Source: Siphonodentalium dalli (taxonomy: Eukaryota; Mollusca; Scaphopoda; Gadilida; Siphonodentaliidae). From it: a stretch of 64,000 bases of DNA. The stretch covers positions 16,352,450 to 16,416,449 of the forward strand of contig CP136069.1 in assembly GCA_032622095.1 (NCBI GenBank). The letters run 5' to 3'. Both the position numbers and the translations under genes were made by a program. Below the pieces are notes generated by a model. The model had not been told where the DNA came from. It was given only the letters and a program-made list of their open reading frames with translations, and did not search any database. Below, in pieces: positions 46,986 to 57,598 of the stretch (position 1 is its first letter; every line of letters starts with the position of its first letter).

Positions 46986-47307
46986 GTTTGACTGTCGCAG
47001 AATTTGAGATTGGGTGACTTTTTGCACACTTGCGATACCTGGGGTGGTATTCACCAAGCGAGACTGTTTTATAAACCAGGTAGTTTATTTGGTAGTGGCT
47101 GAACGCAAATGTATCTTCGCTTTAGTGCCAACGAGACACGCTGTCGATGATGTGATTGATCCAATCTATCAGATTTGTCACTTGTCAATGGACACCGTCT
47201 CACGACTAATTCGTGAACACTCACCGGCCACAATCAGCATGTATAGCGGTATAATTTTGGGGTATAATTGTATGGAGACTCGTGCTGGCGTTTATACATC
47301 TGCAGAA

Positions 47308-47433
47308 TGAGTTTCGATGACATTATTGAGGTTTTTGAATTAGCACAGCGTGAAAATGAAGAGCCAAGAAGACAAAGTCTCAGAAGAATTTTAAGGGACA
47401 GATCAAACCCACTTGAACCCAATATTTGCTTCT
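47308..47433 (+). pseudogene. N-terminal fragment of a PIF/Harbinger (HARBI1-like) nuclease
   Basis: The frame reads MSFDDIIEVFELAQRENEEP, then RRQSLRRILRDRSNPLE, PNICF and stop (41 residues). The RDRSNPLE motif preceded by an Arg-rich helix is typical of the start of HARBI1-like transposase proteins. The catalytic DDE part is missing, as the frame stops right after this motif. An identical inverted copy lies in the right arm at about 49893-50010 (minus strand). Family assignment is from motif memory; a protein search would decide. Confidence 0.55.
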
Positions 47434-47954
47434 AACTATAAGTTCTATGTCTATGGAGTTATCATTTTTAATTTCCATTCTTTATTCGAAAATTTGTGTA
47501 TTTATGTCAAACAAATGATGTTGTAGAATCCCCCCCCCCAATACATTCTTTCCACACACCCCACCCCGATCCAAAATGAACGCCCTCTGAATGGGTTCAA
47601 ATAGGACGCCATATATAGGCCTTGACCGATATAGGCCAAACGAAGGCGGCGGCCATTTTGGATCGGGTGGGGTGTGTATGGGGTGAATTTTAGAGTGGTT
47701 TGGGCGACCCTATCTACAACACACTTTGTTTGAATTAATCGGTCAAGGGCTGGAAAATGGCTGTGGCCATGGAGTATTTTTAGAACATATGACGTGGGTA
47801 TATCAAAATATTGAAGCTCGAATGAGCCATGTCCGTTTTAAAACAAATTAGTATAAATAGCATGAATGTAGTTTTACCTGTAGGGTGTTATTCCATGAGA
47901 ACTGAGTTTGTATCACTTACTTCTAAAATTAAAAGCTTGTAATTTTTTACCAAT

Positions 47955-48276
47955 TTAAAGGTACTCAATCCGATCAGACGCTCCTAAATTACTATTTCTT
48001 TGGCTTCGGGGGTAAAAAATATTTGATTCGAGTCAAGGAACACACCCATCAAAGCTCAGAGTGATAACTCTTGGATATCCATCTTCATCCGCACCTTCGT
48101 CCGTTCGACTACGGACTTCTGGTCCACAAACAATAGAAATAGCAAACTTCAAACATTGATATCTAATCACTCTGAGCTATGATGGGTGGGTTCATCGACT
48201 CGAATCAAATATTTTTTAGCCCCAAAGCCAAAGAAATAGTAATTTATGAGCGTCTGATCGGATTGAGTACCTTTAA
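47955..48276. mobile_element. TTAA-flanked MITE, AGGTACTCAATCCGA family
   Basis: TTAA at 47955-47958 and 48273-48276 with AGGTACTCAATCCGA inverted ends. Inner inverted arms carry GGCTTCGGGGGTAAAAAAT, GATTCGAGTC, CATCAAAGCTCAGAGTGAT. It sits just inside the left arm of the large palindrome and is absent from the right arm, so it inserted after the palindrome formed or broke its symmetry. Confidence 0.92.
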
Positions 48277-48699
48277 TATTAATGTGTCTAACTGAAGTAC
48301 AATTGTGTGGTACTACAATTAGATCAGAAATATACATTACCCCATACTATTAGTTTTATTTATGGCTTATTGTTTCAACCACTATATGGTATATCGTAGT
48401 GTCACAACACATTCAGTTTCGATGGCACATGGGGATCACCGGCTTGGTTTATAATATAGTCCAGGTAGTTTTACGAGGCGACGCTCAATGCGAGGGGCGG
48501 GGGCTATACAGTATTAGCCATTGCAGATTGCAACCCTCCCCAACGGGGGGCTTTAACTACCTCCAACCCCGATACCCTAAAACCACCCTTGACATATAAC
48601 GAATTGAGTTTTGTTCTCATAATTCTATTTTCACAACTATAATTAATGGGGAATTTGTTGTTGTCACACCATAAGTCGATCATTTGCCTACTTTTTTTA

Positions 48700-48960
48700 T
48701 CAAAATAATTGGACTGAAATGACCATCAGTTGGATATTAGGGAGTGTCAGATTGGAAATTTCCATCAGGTGGAAAGGTTTAGATTACTAGGATGTTGCTG
48801 TTTTCAAGTTCAGATTAAATTCTTTTCTCCATCCGCATCGATCAAACATTGGTCCTGGTCCCCTGATGGGGGCGGGGGCGGTTGGACATTTCAAGATGGA
48901 CCCCCCCCCCCCCCACCCAACACCAGAGACCCTCTAGCCACACCCATACACATTCCCTCA
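48700..48960. repeat. Dispersed repeat copy without minisatellite
   Basis: Shares GACCATCAGTTGGA, GGAAATTTCCA and GATTACTAGGATGTTGCTG-type sequence with 28608-29420. In place of ~20 minisatellite units it has a single TTAGGGAGTGTCAGATTGG. A poly-C run lies at 48901-48914. Confidence 0.72.
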
Positions 48961-49195
48961 TGATGGTTAAGATGTCCGATCGTTGGCACCACATTAGTTC
49001 CTATAATGTTGGACCCATTTCGAATGGACGGACATTCTTACATTCAATATACTACATATAAGTTTTGGTTGAAAATTGCTCACTTGCAATTGTTTCTGGC
49101 TGGTTGTCGTCGTACTCATTGGTCATCTCCAGAAACTCTTCAGGCAAAAAATCAAGAATTCTAGCTGTGTCGTCGCTAATACCGCCTATTTGGGG

Positions 49196-49420
49196 TCAAC
49201 CTCCTGTTCCACCTGATTTGTGGTGTGTTTTTCTTTCTTTGCCTTCATCTTCATCCGCTTCCACAGCACTTTCAAATATTTGTTTTTGTCTTTTGGTTCT
49301 ATTTAGAAATTTCCCTGCCATTTCCAAAGAAATTTCTTTCCAGACATAATTTTTCCGGCGCTGGTGGACGGTGCCGGTATCTTTATTCTCTAGGATTTTA
49401 GAAGTAAGTGATACAAACTC
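49196..49420 (-). pseudogene. Myb/SANT-like protein fragment of a PIF/Harbinger element
   Basis: Minus-strand frame: LTSKILENKDTGTVHQRRKN, YVWKEISLEMAGKFLNRTKR, QKQIFESAVEADEDEG, KERKTHHKSGGTGG. The I-E-N-K-x-T-D/G ... W-K-E-I pattern and a late K-T/S-G-G-x-G are typical of the Myb/SANT-like DNA-binding protein that accompanies Harbinger transposases. The middle of the domain is shortened. The reading extends at its N-terminus into arm sequence (to about 49495). Relative at 52308-52462. Confidence 0.5.
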
Positions 49421-50299
49421 AGTTCTCATGGAATAACACCCTACAGGTAAAACTACATTCATGCTATTTATACTAATTTGTTTTAAAACGGACATGGCTC
49501 ATTCGAGCTTCAATATTTTGATATACCCACGTCATATGTTCTAAAAATACTCCATGGCCACAGCCATTTTCCAGCCCTTGACCGATTAATTCAAACAAAG
49601 TGTGTTGTAGATAGGGTCGCCCAAACCACTCTAAAATTCACCCCATACACACCCACCCGATCCAAAATGGCCGCCGCCTTCGTTTGGCCTATATCGGTCA
49701 AGGCCTATATATGGCGTCCTATTTGAACCCATTCAGAGGGCGTTCATTTTGGATCGGGGTGGGGTGTGTGGAAAGAATGTATTGGGGGGGGCCATTCTAC
49801 AACATCATTTGTTTGACATAAATACACAAATTTTCGAATAAAGAATGGAAATTAAAAATGATAACTCCATAGACATAGAACTTATAGTCAGAAGCAAATA
49901 TTGGGTTCAAGTGGGTTTGATCTGTCCCTTAAAATTCTTCTGAGACTTTGTCTTCTTGGCTCTTCATTTTCACGCTGTGCTAATTCAAAAACCTCAATAA
50001 TGTCATCGAAACTCATTCTGCAGATGTATAAACGCCAGCATGAGTCTCCATACAATTATACCCCAAAATTATACCGCTATACATGCTGATTGTGGCCGGT
50101 GAGTGTTCACGAATTAGTCGTGAGACGGTGTCCATTGACAAGTGACAAATCTGATAGATTGGATCAATCACATCATCGACAGCGTGTCTCGTTGGCGCTA
50201 AATCGAAGATACATTTGCGTTCAGCCACTACCAAATAAACTACCTGGTTTATAAAACAGTCTCGCTTGGCGAATACCACCCCAGGGGTGCTATTCACCG

Positions 50300-51380
50300 G
50301 CTGGGTTTATAATATAGTCCAGGTAGTTTTACGAGGCGACGCTCAATGCGAAGCTATCGGTGGACATCGATGGGAAGACATCGCCGCGCGGTATAGGATT
50401 ATCCAATCAAGGTGATTGGCGTCAATCATAGATTGACCACCGGTCACATAAACATGCTGCGTGTAACAGTACACGTTTGTACACATTTCAACAATGAGCA
50501 ACCGAGGAAAAGGATGTGGGGCAAACTATACCACCGACGACATGGAGGGGGGGTCTACAAATAAAATCCGTATATAGGGCCGGGGTGGGTGGGTATTCCA
50601 GAGGCCGAAACAATCGTGCTTGTAATTTTTTTTCCAAAATGGGTTTTTTTTCAAACAATTTACAAGTACTGACCATGTAATGTTGTTTGTAAGCATGTTA
50701 GTATCATGTTTGTTGGCATATTGCTATATAGACAGCTATAGTGACTATTTAGCCTCAGATTTAGCAACATTCTGGATTTCACAGGATCCCGTCCCACTTC
50801 TCAGTGGAAAACCGTAATTTAGTAAAAAAGATTAATGTATTACCCAGTTGTATTACCCGAAAAGTAATAAAATAAAAAAAAACTTTATCACAAATACTAC
50901 ATGGTGAATACTCAGTGATGACTAGATATCATTGACCCGATTGTTGCATAACATGAAATTGAAAAGGGTATCTCATAAATTTCTAATGTCTGAAATACTG
51001 TCTTGTTCTGGCATGCAATCAAATTCATTCCTGCTGGTTATTTCTCATATTGAATGATTGCAAGTAATGTTAATTTGCAGCACTTATCCAAATAAAACTG
51101 AATTGGTTATGATGAATGACCGTTACTGTTTATTGTTCAGACAATCCCAACTGAAGGTGACGCTATTCTCCTTGAATTTACGAACTTCATCTTGAAGCTT
51201 AAATACTGCTCAACAAGACTAAACTACAATACTAATTGTATACTGTTATCGCTTACAAATAGATGAACTGAAATAATGTGATGCATTCAGATGCTTTGAG
51301 AAATGACATTCTTCAATGTCTTCAAAGTTCAAACTAAAATCAAGAATAAAATCTGACTGAGACTATACTGCAGACTCTAG
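50300..51380. other. Nothing recognised
   Basis: After the Harbinger-like terminus at 50290-50345 there is no coding or repeat signal that I can support. A G-rich run lies at 50546-50553. Confidence 0.45.
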
Positions 51381-51399
51381 TGCACAAATATACATACAA

Positions 51400-51770
51400 A
51401 TGGTTGAATTATAATAATGCAAAATGTGTTTACGGGTGGAACCAAGTTGGTAGCTCTGGTATGCATCGACAGGCTAAACCTGTGATATGCAGTAATATCT
51501 GCATACATCCTTCCCGTATCATTCAGGTCTATCACCATACCAAACCACTTCAAAATTCGACAACTCTTATATGGCAAAAACTTTGTACGGATTGAATTTC
51601 ATAAACAGGGCCAATGGATAACTCTGGTAGGCATTGGTACTCACAATCCGTGATATTATGCATATTCGTTCCCCATTTCTGGTCCGTCACATGTCATAGA
51701 GCATCAAAATATGACAACCGACTCTTGAGTTATGATGCAAAATGTTTGTACGGACGGACGCACGGACGGC
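51400..51770. repeat. Diverged tandem duplication (~180 bp)
   Basis: TAATGCAAAATGTGTTTACGG at 51414 and TGATGCAAAATGTTTGTACGG at 51731 mark equivalent places. Between them are similar segments (GGTAGCTCTGGTATGCAT versus GGATAACTCTGGTAGGCAT; CTATCACC versus GTCATAGAGC). Old duplication; no gene. Confidence 0.5.
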
Positions 51771-52140
51771 TCGAGACGTCAACTATATATATATATACAA
51801 ATAATTGTAGAACCCCTGACCTGTTTACCACTATATACACTGGCCATTGTTCTCTGTCAGACTAAACACGCTCGATATATTAAGGCTATAATGCGGTCTA
51901 GGGCAATTTGTGACATACAGTGTACATACACAATGCTTTATTATTGTTGTTAGATACTGGAAACACCAGGAAACACCTGGAAATACAGTTTATTTTTCGT
52001 TTTTCTGACATGTGCTTTACCGATTAAGGATGTTATTGCTTGAGTCTTAATTTTACGCACATTGCACCAAAAAAGGATAGTGGAATGGATTGAAAGGCAG
52101 TTAACACAGTTATTGAAGAACGGCTAAAAAACTCTGAAAT
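51771..52140. other. Nothing recognised
   Basis: AT-rich, short frames only. Confidence 0.45.
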
Positions 52141-52307
52141 TTTGATAAAAACATGAGAAAGGGGGTGGGTCCCTAACATTTGGAGGAACAAATTTGCACA
52201 AATGGGGTGGTGGGTCCCTCGGGGTCGGAAAAAAACTTTTTGGGCCCTATATGTGCAATTGTTTTCCAGACCCCCCCCCCCCCCCACTGCCGACGAGTAT
52301 AAAACTT

Positions 52308-52462
52308 GTTTGGGCATTGTGGAGAGGAGAATCAAAATATTAAAGAACAAAGAAACCGGCACCATTCACCAGCGCCGGAAAAATGATGCATGGAAAGAAA
52401 TTTCTTTGGAAATAGCAGGGAAATATCCAAACAGAACCAAAACACAAACAAAATTCTTCTGA
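52308..52462 (+). pseudogene. Second Myb/SANT-like Harbinger fragment
   Basis: Plus-strand frame: GIVERRIKILKNKETGTIHQ, RRKNDAWKEISLEIAGKYPN, RTKTQTKFF, stop. About 70% like the 49196-49420 fragment and better matched at the start (I-L-K-N-K-E-T). It directly adjoins Harbinger terminal sequence on its right (52460-52810), so this is a separate, more deleted Harbinger remnant. Confidence 0.5.
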
Positions 52463-52812
52463 GACGTTATCTTCTTGGCTCTTCATTTTCACACTGTGCT
52501 AATTAAAAAACCTCATTAATATCACTGAAACTGATTCTGCAGATATCTAAACGCAAGCATGAGTCTCCACACAATTGTACCCAAAAATTATACCGCTATA
52601 CATGCCGATTGTGGCCGGTGAGTGTTCATGAATTAGTCGTAAGACGGCGTCAATTGACGAGTGACAAATCTGATAGATTGGATCAATCACACCATCGACA
52701 GCGTGTGTCGTTTGCGCTGAAGCGAAGATACCTTTGCGTTCAGCCGCTACCATATAAACTACCTGGTTTATAAAATAGTCTCGCTTGGTGAATAGCACCC
52801 CTGGTGTCTTTT
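52460..52812. mobile_element. PIF/Harbinger remnant end, similar to the palindrome arms
   Basis: Diverged copy of the arm sequence at 49950-50290, in the same orientation (TTCTGCAGAT, TGTGGCCGGTGAGTGTTCA, TCTGATAGATTGGATCAATC). It ends in GGTGAATAGCACCCCTGG. With 52308-52462 it forms a short internally deleted copy. Confidence 0.7.
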
Positions 52813-52857
52813 TGCAGGATACCATGTGACAATTGATGACCAATTCAGCATAACCAA

Positions 52858-53425
52858 ACTATGGGGTCGCAGGGACGTGGATGTAGAGGCTATGGGGTCG
52901 CAGTGATGTTGCTGTAGAGGGTATGGGGTCGCAGGGACGTGGCTATAGAGGGCATGGGATCACAGTGATGTGGCTGTAGAGGGTATACTATGGGGTAGCA
53001 GGGACGTAGCTGTAGAGGGTATGGGGTCGCAGTGACGTGGCTGTAGATGGTATGGGATCGCAGGGACGTGGATGTAGAGGGTATGGGGTCTCAGGGACGT
53101 GGCTGTAGATGGTATGGGGTCGCAGGGACGTGGCTGTATAGGGTATGGGGTCACCGGGACGTTGTTGTAGAGGGTATGGGGTCACAGGGACGTGGATGTA
53201 GAGGGTATGGGGTCGCCGGGACGTTGTTGTAGAGGGTATGGTCACAGGGACGTAGCTGTAGAGGGTATGGGGTCGCAGGGACGTGGCTGTAGAGGGCATG
53301 GGTCGCGTGGACGTGGATGTAGAGGCTATGGGGTAGCAGGGATGTTGCTGTAGATGGTATGGGGTCACATGGACGTTGCTGTATAGGGTATGGGGTCACA
53401 TGGACGTTGCTGTAGAGGATAACCG
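52858..53425. repeat. ~30-bp minisatellite (GGGTCGCAGGGACGTGG)
   Basis: About 18 variable copies of a unit like TATGGGGTCGCAGGGACGTGG plus CTGTAGAGG. Frames over it on both strands (for example Pro-Ser-Thr-Ala-Thr-Ser) are period artefacts. Confidence 0.96.
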
Positions 53426-53855
53426 TTTAGTCCACGGTGTTCAACTTATAATTTCGAACTATATGCACCCCCTTGAACCAGATATGATAACACATGATTC
53501 CACGAGATTCCCTCCCTTTGGACCTGCCCCCTTGTTGGGTTGGAATTTTCCACCTGGTACCTCAAAATGTCCAGCTACTGGAAATTGTCATTTCTAGCGA
53601 AAATATGAAAAACAATTCTACTGTTGGTCGAAAACAACATTACATCAAATACTAGTCAGAAAATCAAACTGCATTATTGTATCGATCATTTAATTTCAAC
53701 ATATTTTTAATAGTTGATCATTTTGACCAAGTTGTGGAGGTGAACACCCACCCCCCCCCCCCCCCCCAAACCCCACCACTTCTCTCTGCGGGAGAACGTT
53801 GTTAGATCGACATTGGTGACATGTTTAACTTACCAAGCGTTTATGGTTTCTGTAG
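53426..53855. other. Repeat fragments, poly-C
   Basis: CCCCTTGAACCAG, TTGGAATTTTCCACCTGG and CAAAATGTCCAGCTACTGG resemble the 28608/34290 dispersed family. A poly-C run lies at 53750-53767. No gene. Confidence 0.5.
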
Positions 53856-54095
53856 TTAAAGTGATGTGAAACACTCCGGTAGGGTGATCATATAGAAATG
53901 GAGAAACATCTTGCTCAAAATAGTTATTTTTACAAATACTATATCCAAATTAACTGCACACATCGTCAATATTATATATGACTTAGATAAAGTGACTTTC
54001 GATGGCGAAATCGTTTTTGTTAGTTTATCGCCGGTAGAAGCGTCCCGTTATATAGTCCCTCGATTACTGACGTGCGACGCTCTACCTTCTAAATT
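53856..54095. repeat. Partial copy of the TTAAAGTGATGTGAAAC element
   Basis: Left part matches 37684-37880 (GTGATGTGAAACA, AGAAATGGAGAA, TTGCTCAAA-TAGTTATTTTTAC). The right end is lost. Confidence 0.75.
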
Positions 54096-54512
54096 AAACA
54101 TGTAAACAAGAGCATCGCTAGGGCGTGATAATTCAAACAAAGGGTCATAACTTTGATGACAATTATTGACCTGTATCCTGTGGTAGTAAACCCACATGTC
54201 CAAATGTCATTCAATTTAGTTGAGACTATCTAAAGTTATCATCCGGAAACCAAATTCGAACTGACAGACAGACAAACCAATAGCATAAACAAATCGTTTT
54301 CTGTCCACGTGTTGAGCTTGACGTGCCAGCATTAAAAATATGGTGCGTTCATTCTTATAATTTGTAGACAATTCGTTGTGTTTTATGCGCCAGTTTTGAA
54401 AAAAGGAACGTATTACATGTATGTTATTGATCCGTCAGTCCGTTTGCTTGTTTTCGCTTCCGGGTGATAACTTTAGTAAGTATGAACAAACGGGGCGGCC
54501 ATATTGGCCCGG
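54096..54512. other. Nothing recognised
   Basis: No gene; ordinary intergenic sequence. Confidence 0.45.
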
Positions 54513-54647
54513 TTCCGTTGTTTTAGTGCTACAGGTCACAGTTCTGAAGTATAGCAGTTCCATATATGGATAATTAATATTCAAAAGCTCAATATATGGA
54601 ACTGCTAATTCAGAACTTTGACATGTAGCACTAAAACCACGGAACCG
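54513..54647. repeat. Foldback of ~135 bp
   Basis: The left arm has GGTTCCGTTGTTTTAGTGCT, ACAG, CAGTTCTGAA, CAGTTCCATATAT. The right arm has their complements: ATATATGGAACTG, TTCAGAACT, AGCACTAAAACCACGGAACC. The centre is AT-rich. Near-perfect arms of about 60 bp. Confidence 0.9.
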
Positions 54648-54789
54648 TGGTTGGGTGCATCTCTGAAACCACGGAACGGGTGCTGGATGACTCCAATACG
54701 ACCGCGAATCAGTGGTCTCGGTTAAGTGGGTTTACTAGCACAAAATACAGGCCAAGTTCGATTCGGGTTTCGCCCACCATTTTCACCAG

Positions 54790-55630
54790 TTATATATGGC
54801 CCGTTTTGTCAGGGGGGGGGGGTCGGAAATTTTGTTTACCTTTCGACCCTTGTTGTGACCCACCCACCACCGCGTCCAAATTGTTTTCCGTTTTCGGGGG
54901 GGGGATTCACTGGAAACAGCTGAATATGAATGTCTGTGCATACTATTTGTAATGGATGTTAAAGGTACTCAATCCGATAAAACTCCTCTCAATTGCTATT
55001 TCAATGGCTTCGGGGGTCGAAAATATTTGATTCGAGTCGAAGAAGCCACCCATCAAAGTTCAGATTTTTTAGATATCGATTTTAGAAATCTATTATTTTT
55101 CATTATCGGGAATACTTTCTGTCCCAGAACACAGTCAAAATTGCGTTATTATTACCACTTGATTTTAGAGTTATCCATCTTTGTCTGTTTGAATAGTGTT
55201 TTGGTGTACACATCTCGAGCATATTACGAAGTTGAAGGCAATTATTAGTACTCATCTCGAGAAAATAACAAATTTCAAAAATCAATATCTAATAACTCTG
55301 AGCTTTGTTTGATGGGTTCCTCGACTCGAATCAAATATTTTTTACCATAAAAGCCAAAGAAATAGTAATATAGGACCCTCTGATCGGATTGTTGTTGTTG
55401 GAATCTGTTGAGATGGGGACCCTCTGATCGGATTGAGTACCTTTAACATTGACATGTAAATAGGAACGAATCATTTTGGGGTCATTCGGCCAAAAAAACA
55501 TGGCTGCCAGTGGCCATCTTGGATTTCAAAATTTGCAACAAAATACACGATAACGGTCTGCAGTCAGTTTAGCAGTTATAATTACATTATTTATCTTATT
55601 CTAAGGTTGCGGAAAAAATTGTTTGTTGGT
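54790..55630. repeat. Dispersed repeat, reverse copy of 18290-18660, interrupted by a MITE
   Basis: Complement of 18290-18660: GTCTGTGCATACTATTTG, ATGGATG, then the MITE, then ACATTGACATGTAAATAGG, GGGGTCATTCGGCC. It includes the GACCCACCCACC form of the 17880/18504 repeat and G-runs at 54814-54822 and 54896-54904. Confidence 0.85.
54959..55446. mobile_element. TTAA-flanked MITE, AGGTACTCAATCCGA family, with a known empty site
   Basis: TTAA 54959-54962 and 55443-55446 flank a 480-bp body with AGGTACTCAATCCGA ends. The surrounding repeat, in its other copy, has a single TTAA at the same point (18442-18445 on the opposite strand). Removing the body plus one TTAA restores that sequence. This shows TTAA target duplication directly. 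Confidence 0.95.
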
Positions 55631-55669
55631 CCCATACGTGCCGGGGAAAATATCCCACCCCACCCCTGG

Positions 55670-56085
55670 TTTTGTTGGAATTTTCGTTTCCGGGTGACAA
55701 CTTTAGTAAGTCTGAATTGAATGGAATGAAATTTGGTATGTTAGTTTACAAGCCCAAAATACAGGTCAAGTTGGAATTTGGGTTCCGCCTAGTGCGCCCG
55801 CCAATTTTTGCCGAAGGTATGGTCCTTGTTGACTTAGAATTTGCCAATTATTTTGGTTTCTGGCTGTTTTCAAATTTGTATATATTATAATATAGCCACA
55901 CGGAAATACAGGTCAAGTTCGAATTTGGATTTGGTCCAAAAAAATTGCCGGAGTTATGGTCCTTGTCGACTTAGAATTTGCTGATTATTTTAGTTATCTA
56001 TAATTGTTTATATAATTTGTTTTCAAATTTGGCATATAGATTACTTGTTATGGCACTTTGTTGAAATTGTGCCATGCGCCTGGAG
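55670..56085. repeat. Diverged two-copy repeat, no gene
   Basis: ACAGGTCAAGTTGGAATTTGG (about 55760) and ACAGGTCAAGTTCGAATTTGG (about 55908) begin two similar segments containing ATGGTCCTTGT-GACTTAGAATTTGC. A related line is at about 54750 (CAGGCCAAGTTCGATTCGGG). The 72-codon frame over it is not supported. Confidence 0.6.
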
Positions 56086-56095
56086 TAGATCATGT

Positions 56096-56604
56096 CATGA
56101 ATCTCTACTCTGGCTAACGCCCGTAGAGATCATATTCCACCAGTACAAAACCTGGGAAATTTTTGAAAGTTTTGACAGGGAATCTTATAAAATCGAAAAA
56201 ATAACACAGTGATTGTAGATTTTTGTTATTATCTGTTTCTTAATAATGTACTTTACTGTAGGTGAAGGTTCCAACTCGAAATTTCACGATTAAAGTGACT
56301 TTGTGAGCGATTTTGCTTTGGGCTTCTTACAATTATGGAATTTCTCCTGAGTAATTAATTGAATGTTTATTGCGGTATCGGCTCCCAAAAGTTACAGTAA
56401 AGCATGCAATTTCGAGTTGGGACCTTCACCTACAGTGAATTACATTATTAAGGAACATATAATAACTGAGATATATATTCCCCGCGTTATTTTTTCAGCT
56501 TGATAAGGTTCCCTGTCAAAACTTCAAAAAGTTCCCAGGTTTTGTACTGATGGAATATGATCTCTACGGGCGTTAGCCAGAGTAGAGATTCATGGCATGA
56601 TCTA
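56096..56604. mobile_element. Foldback element TAGATCATGNCATGAATC, copy 1 (509 bp)
   Basis: Arms of about 190 bp in inverted orientation: TAGATCATG, CATGAATCTCTACT, TGGCTAACGCCCGTAGAGAT, CATATTCCACC, GTACAAAACCTGGGAA, TTGACAGGGAA. An inner arm TAGGTGAAGGT-CCAACTCGAAATT is paired as well. No coding capacity. Isolated right termini of this type are at 27000-27115 and 29665-29707. Confidence 0.93.
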
Positions 56605-56734
56605 GCCCTGGCGATGCTCTTGTTGCACGTATGTTGCAATTGCAATTAGGCGTCTGATAATGATACAATTTTAACCGGTTATGGCTAATACGTAGGCTAA
56701 GTTAGCCTGGTAATTATAACCCCACCATCAGAGC

Positions 56735-57244
56735 TAGATCATGCCATGAATCTCTACTATGGCTAACGCCCGTAGAGATCATATTCCACCTGTACAAAAC
56801 CTGGGAACGTTTTGAAGATTTGACAGGGAACCTTATAAATTTGAAAAAAATGACGCGGAGATTATAAATCTTAGTTATTATCTGTTCCTCGATAATGTAC
56901 TTCACTGTAGGTGAAGGTCCCAACTCGAAATTGCATGCCTTTCTGTGACTTTTGGTGAGCCGATATCGTAAAAACATTCCATTATATAATTATCCAGGAA
57001 AAATTTCATAATTGCAAGAAACGAAAAGCAAATTCGCTCACAAAGTCAATTAAATCGTGAAATTTCGAGTTGGATCCTTCACCTACAGTGAACAGATAAT
57101 AACAAAGAAATATATTCCCTGTGTTATTTTTTCTATTTTATAAGGTTCCCTGTCAAAACTTCAAAAAGTTCCCAGATTTTGTACTGGTGGAATAGGATCT
57201 CTGTGGGCGTTAGCCATAAAAAGTAGAGATTCATGCATGATCTA
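56735..57244. mobile_element. Foldback element TAGATCATGNCATGAATC, copy 2 (510 bp)
   Basis: Same arms and length as copy 1, 131 bp further on. Its interior matches copy 1 read in reverse: the GGCTCACC-type side and the AATTCGCTCACAAAGTC side are swapped, so the two lie in opposite orientation. The 87-codon minus frame over its left half is repeat-derived. Confidence 0.92.
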
Positions 57245-57598
57245 CCCACCATGCAGCTGGTTCATTAATTAAAGATATTTGACATCAATTAGTATGGAGT
57301 TTGTCTTCTTGTCGTATATATGTTTCCGCATTGTTTATTTCAAAATTGTTTGTTTCAGGCGACCATTTGCTCTTTAGCTGACTATTCAAATGGGGCTGAC
57401 GATTTTTTCCCTATATTTCCACCATTTGGTAAGGCTACAATGTTACTAACACCATCCAGGCCATACATATAGGAAATTCGTCATCCAAAAACTCGAGAAA
57501 CAGTTTTTCAATAGGGAATTAAGTATGAGATACGAACACGACCATTCAAAATTGAACATGTACGACTTAAGTCAAAATTTGAATTTCTTAGTCAAACT
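57245..57598. other. Nothing recognised; transition to satellite B
   Basis: No gene. The first satellite-like motif (GTCAAACTGACTGATATAG) is at 57591. Confidence 0.5.

Larger units (their letters stand above)
47037..50290. mobile_element. ~3.2-kb palindrome made of PIF/Harbinger remnants
   Basis: The left arm (47037-47932) and right arm (about 49400-50290) are near-identical inverted copies of about 890 bp. The outer ends read GGGGTGGTATTCACC next to CTG, a shape consistent with the CWG/TWA targets known for PIF/Harbinger. Each arm contains the start of a Harbinger-type nuclease frame (see 47308-47433). The spacer holds a Myb/SANT-type frame remnant, a TTAA MITE (47955-48276) and a dispersed repeat (48700-48960). 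A second, different terminus (GGTTTATAATATAGTCCAGG, TTTTACGAGGCGACGC) appears at about 48440 and 50305, marking another related element. Transposase core is absent. Confidence 0.78.

Noticed and set aside
54740-54790. tRNA T-arm-like GTTCGATTC
   Set aside because: No acceptor stem or anticodon arm can be built around it.
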